Of a DNA stretch of 5,664 bases, positions 4,403 to 5,664 are shown piece by piece; within the stretch, counting starts at the first letter, position 1; each line of letters starts with the position of its first letter. The notes below the pieces were generated by a model. That model was not told the DNA's origin. It made no database searches and saw nothing but the letters and a program-made list of their open reading frames with translations. The position numbers and the translations under genes are program-made. Origin of the DNA: DATIJP01 sp964569185 (GTDB lineage: Bacteria; Chlamydiota; Chlamydiia; Chlamydiales; Rhabdochlamydiaceae); contig CAZMTP010000065.1 of NCBI GenBank assembly GCA_964569185.1, positions 1 to 5,664 on the forward strand, read 5' to 3'.

Positions 4403-5629
4403 ATGAAGCAACGGTTTTTTTGGAGCGCTTGGCTCGGAAATCTTTTTGAGCATTATGACGCGGCGCTGTTTGGTTTCCTCTCTCCCTTTCTTGCGCCTTT
4501 AATTTTCCCACAGCAAGATCCGATCACTGCACTGATATTGACCTACGCGATGATTCCTTTAGGAATGGCGGCCCGTCCTTTGGGAGCGCTGATTTTTGGC
4601 ATCATTGGCGATCGGCGCGGGCGAAAAGAAGCGCTCTTTCTCTCTTTAGGGGGCATGGGCCTTGTATCTGCCTGCATTGCGCTCAGTCCGACCTACGCAC
4701 AAGCCGGGATTTTGGCGCCGCTTATTTTTTGTATAGGAAGGGTGATGCAAAATTTCTTTGCCGCAGGGGAATCGATGGGAGGCGCCATCTATCTTTTAGA
4801 AAATAGTCCTGAAAAAAAGCAGGACTGGTTTAGCGGCCTTTATAGCGCGTCCACGATTGGAGGTATTTTGCTCGCCTCTGCCGGAGTTTTTTTTCTCTCT
4901 ACCAATCATCAGATAGAGATGGGGTGGAGAATACTTTATATCTTTGGAATAGTGACGGTACTTTTTGGTCTTTTTTTACGCCGTCAAGAAGAGATAACGC
5001 CCGTCTTGCAGAGAGAAGCACCGCTTCTGAAAATTCTCTGGGAACATCGCAAGCTGTTTTTGTGTGTGATGATTAGCGCCGGCTATAGCTACGCTAGCTA
5101 TACTATTGCGCTTGTTCTTATGAATGGTTTTATCCCTCTCATTAGTCCGTTTTCCAAAACGGAGATGATGGGGATGAATACGTTATTGCTTATTTTGGAT
5201 TTCTGCGCGCTGCCTTTGTGCGGTTGGCTCTCCTCCAAAGTTTCAAGAGAGAAATGGATGTTTTTTTGTGCGCTGATTGCGACCGTATGCGCCATTCCGT
5301 TGTGCCTGCTGCTAAAAGAAGGATCACTTTTCACTATTGTGGCGGTGAGAACTGTTTTAGTGCTTTTAGGAGTGGCCTTTTTTGCGCCTTTCCATGCCTG
5401 GGCCCTACAACTTGTTCCCGCCTCTTATCGGTATCTGATTATCTCTTTTGGATATTCTGTGGGCACGCAACTGCTTGGCGGCCCCACTTCAGCTGTTTCT
5501 TTATGGCTTTATAAAAAAACCGGCATTGTGTCCAGTATTGGCTGGTATTGGATGGGCCTAGCTTTAATCAGCACGATCATGCTGCTCTTTACAATGCGCA
5601 AACGTCAAGAATTGTTGATAAAAAATTAA
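4403..5629 (+). CDS. MFS transporter of the metabolite:H+ symporter type, candidate thiamine transporter
   Basis: A 408-residue inner-membrane protein with about 12 hydrophobic segments and no cleavable signal. The N-terminal FEHYDAALFGFLSPFLAPLIFP (15-36), the motif A loop GDRRGRK (69-75) between helices 2 and 3, and GRVMQNFFAAGESMGGAIYLLE (112-133) around helix 4 are the pattern of the MHS branch (ProP, ShiA and KgtP relatives), which brings in small metabolites with protons. Those relatives do not predict the substrate, but the TPP riboswitch immediately ahead does: uptake of thiamine, a thiamine phosphate or a biosynthetic precursor is the likely role. The ATG at 4403 is chosen by the AGGAG seven bases upstream. 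The gene is divergent from darTG and GC-richer (a sampled row is 52%). The stop is TAA at 5627-5629. After it, 5630-5664 shows only a weak imperfect hairpin and an AGAGGGAG that could serve a following gene. The transporter family is certain; the thiamine assignment is inferred from the riboswitch. Confidence 0.9.
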   Translation: MKQRFFWSAWLGNLFEHYDAALFGFLSPFLAPLIFPQQDPITALILTYAMIPLGMAARPLGALIFGIIGDRRGRKEALFLSLGGMGLVSACIALSPTYAQAGILAPLIFCIGRVMQNFFAAGESMGGAIYLLENSPEKKQDWFSGLYSASTIGGILLASAGVFFLSTNHQIEMGWRILYIFGIVTVLFGLFLRRQEEITPVLQREAPLLKILWEHRKLFLCVMISAGYSYASYTIALVLMNGFIPLISPFSKTEMMGMNTLLLILDFCALPLCGWLSSKVSREKWMFFCALIATVCAIPLCLLLKEGSLFTIVAVRTVLVLLGVAFFAPFHAWALQLVPASYRYLIISFGYSVGTQLLGGPTSAVSLWLYKKTGIVSSIGWYWMGLALISTIMLLFTMRKRQELLIKN

Positions 5630-5664
5630 AGCCTCTTTTCCCCCTATGATCAGAGGGAGTTGCA

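Noticed and set aside
4233..4511. Minus-strand 92-codon open frame
   Set aside because: It lies across the TPP riboswitch, its promoter and the start of the transporter gene; its low-complexity charged translation resembles no family I know, and the opposite strand explains the region fully.
5098..5514. A minus-strand 78-codon and a plus-strand 98-codon open frame
   Set aside because: Both are inside the transporter gene in other frames; no motif or start signal supports them.
5632..5658. Inverted repeat after the transporter stop as a terminator
   Set aside because: TCCCCCT and AGAGGGA pair with one mismatch around a 6-base loop, but no T run follows inside the window, so termination cannot be claimed; the AGAGGGAG could equally be a ribosome site for a gene beyond the edge.

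Overview
The window carries six protein-coding genes: five in a row on the minus strand (69-4226) and one divergent gene on the plus strand (4403-5629). It is compact and bacterial, with short gaps (1, 11, 45, 81 and 176 bases) and no stretch over 300 bases without a gene. No tRNA, rRNA, insertion sequence or CRISPR array was seen. The mix of an AT-leaning genome, a GrpB-GNAT fusion, scavenged thiamine and an MHS-type transporter would suit a host-associated bacterium such as an environmental chlamydia or a Legionella/Coxiella relative. This taxonomic guess is weak and rests on general resemblance, not on a marker gene.

Right part (4276-5664): a sigma70-type promoter leads straight into a textbook TPP (THI-box) riboswitch. 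Its 3' end contains the Shine-Dalgarno sequence of a 12-helix MFS transporter of the metabolite:H+ symporter type. The simplest reading is a thiamine (or thiamine phosphate/precursor) uptake gene that is switched off at translation when cellular TPP is high.

Centre (2546-4226): a complete darT-darG pair. DarT is a DNA ADP-ribosyltransferase toxin, with its Arg, Met, His and catalytic Glu positions recognisable. DarG is a macrodomain antitoxin with the catalytic lysine at residue 80 and a full C-terminal DarT-neutralising domain. The pair is much more AT-rich than the genes on either side, which suggests acquisition as a module. Eleven bases after darG comes a histidine phosphatase (1965-2534), close enough to share its transcript.

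Left part (69-1883): a PNP/UDP-family nucleoside phosphorylase-like enzyme with its own candidate promoter, then a two-domain protein joining a GrpB nucleotidyltransferase-fold domain to a GNAT acetyltransferase domain. The left edge (1-68) holds a hairpin and perhaps the 3' tip of a convergent gene.

The pathways I can actually connect are two: thiamine uptake under TPP control, and reversible ADP-ribosylation of DNA as a toxin-antitoxin or phage-defence module. A functional link between DarTG and the phosphatase or phosphorylase beside it is only a hypothesis from gene order. I found no clearly new system. The best leads are the riboswitch-controlled transporter, the darT-darG-phosphatase arrangement, the GrpB-GNAT fusion and the missing phosphate-site arginine in the phosphorylase.
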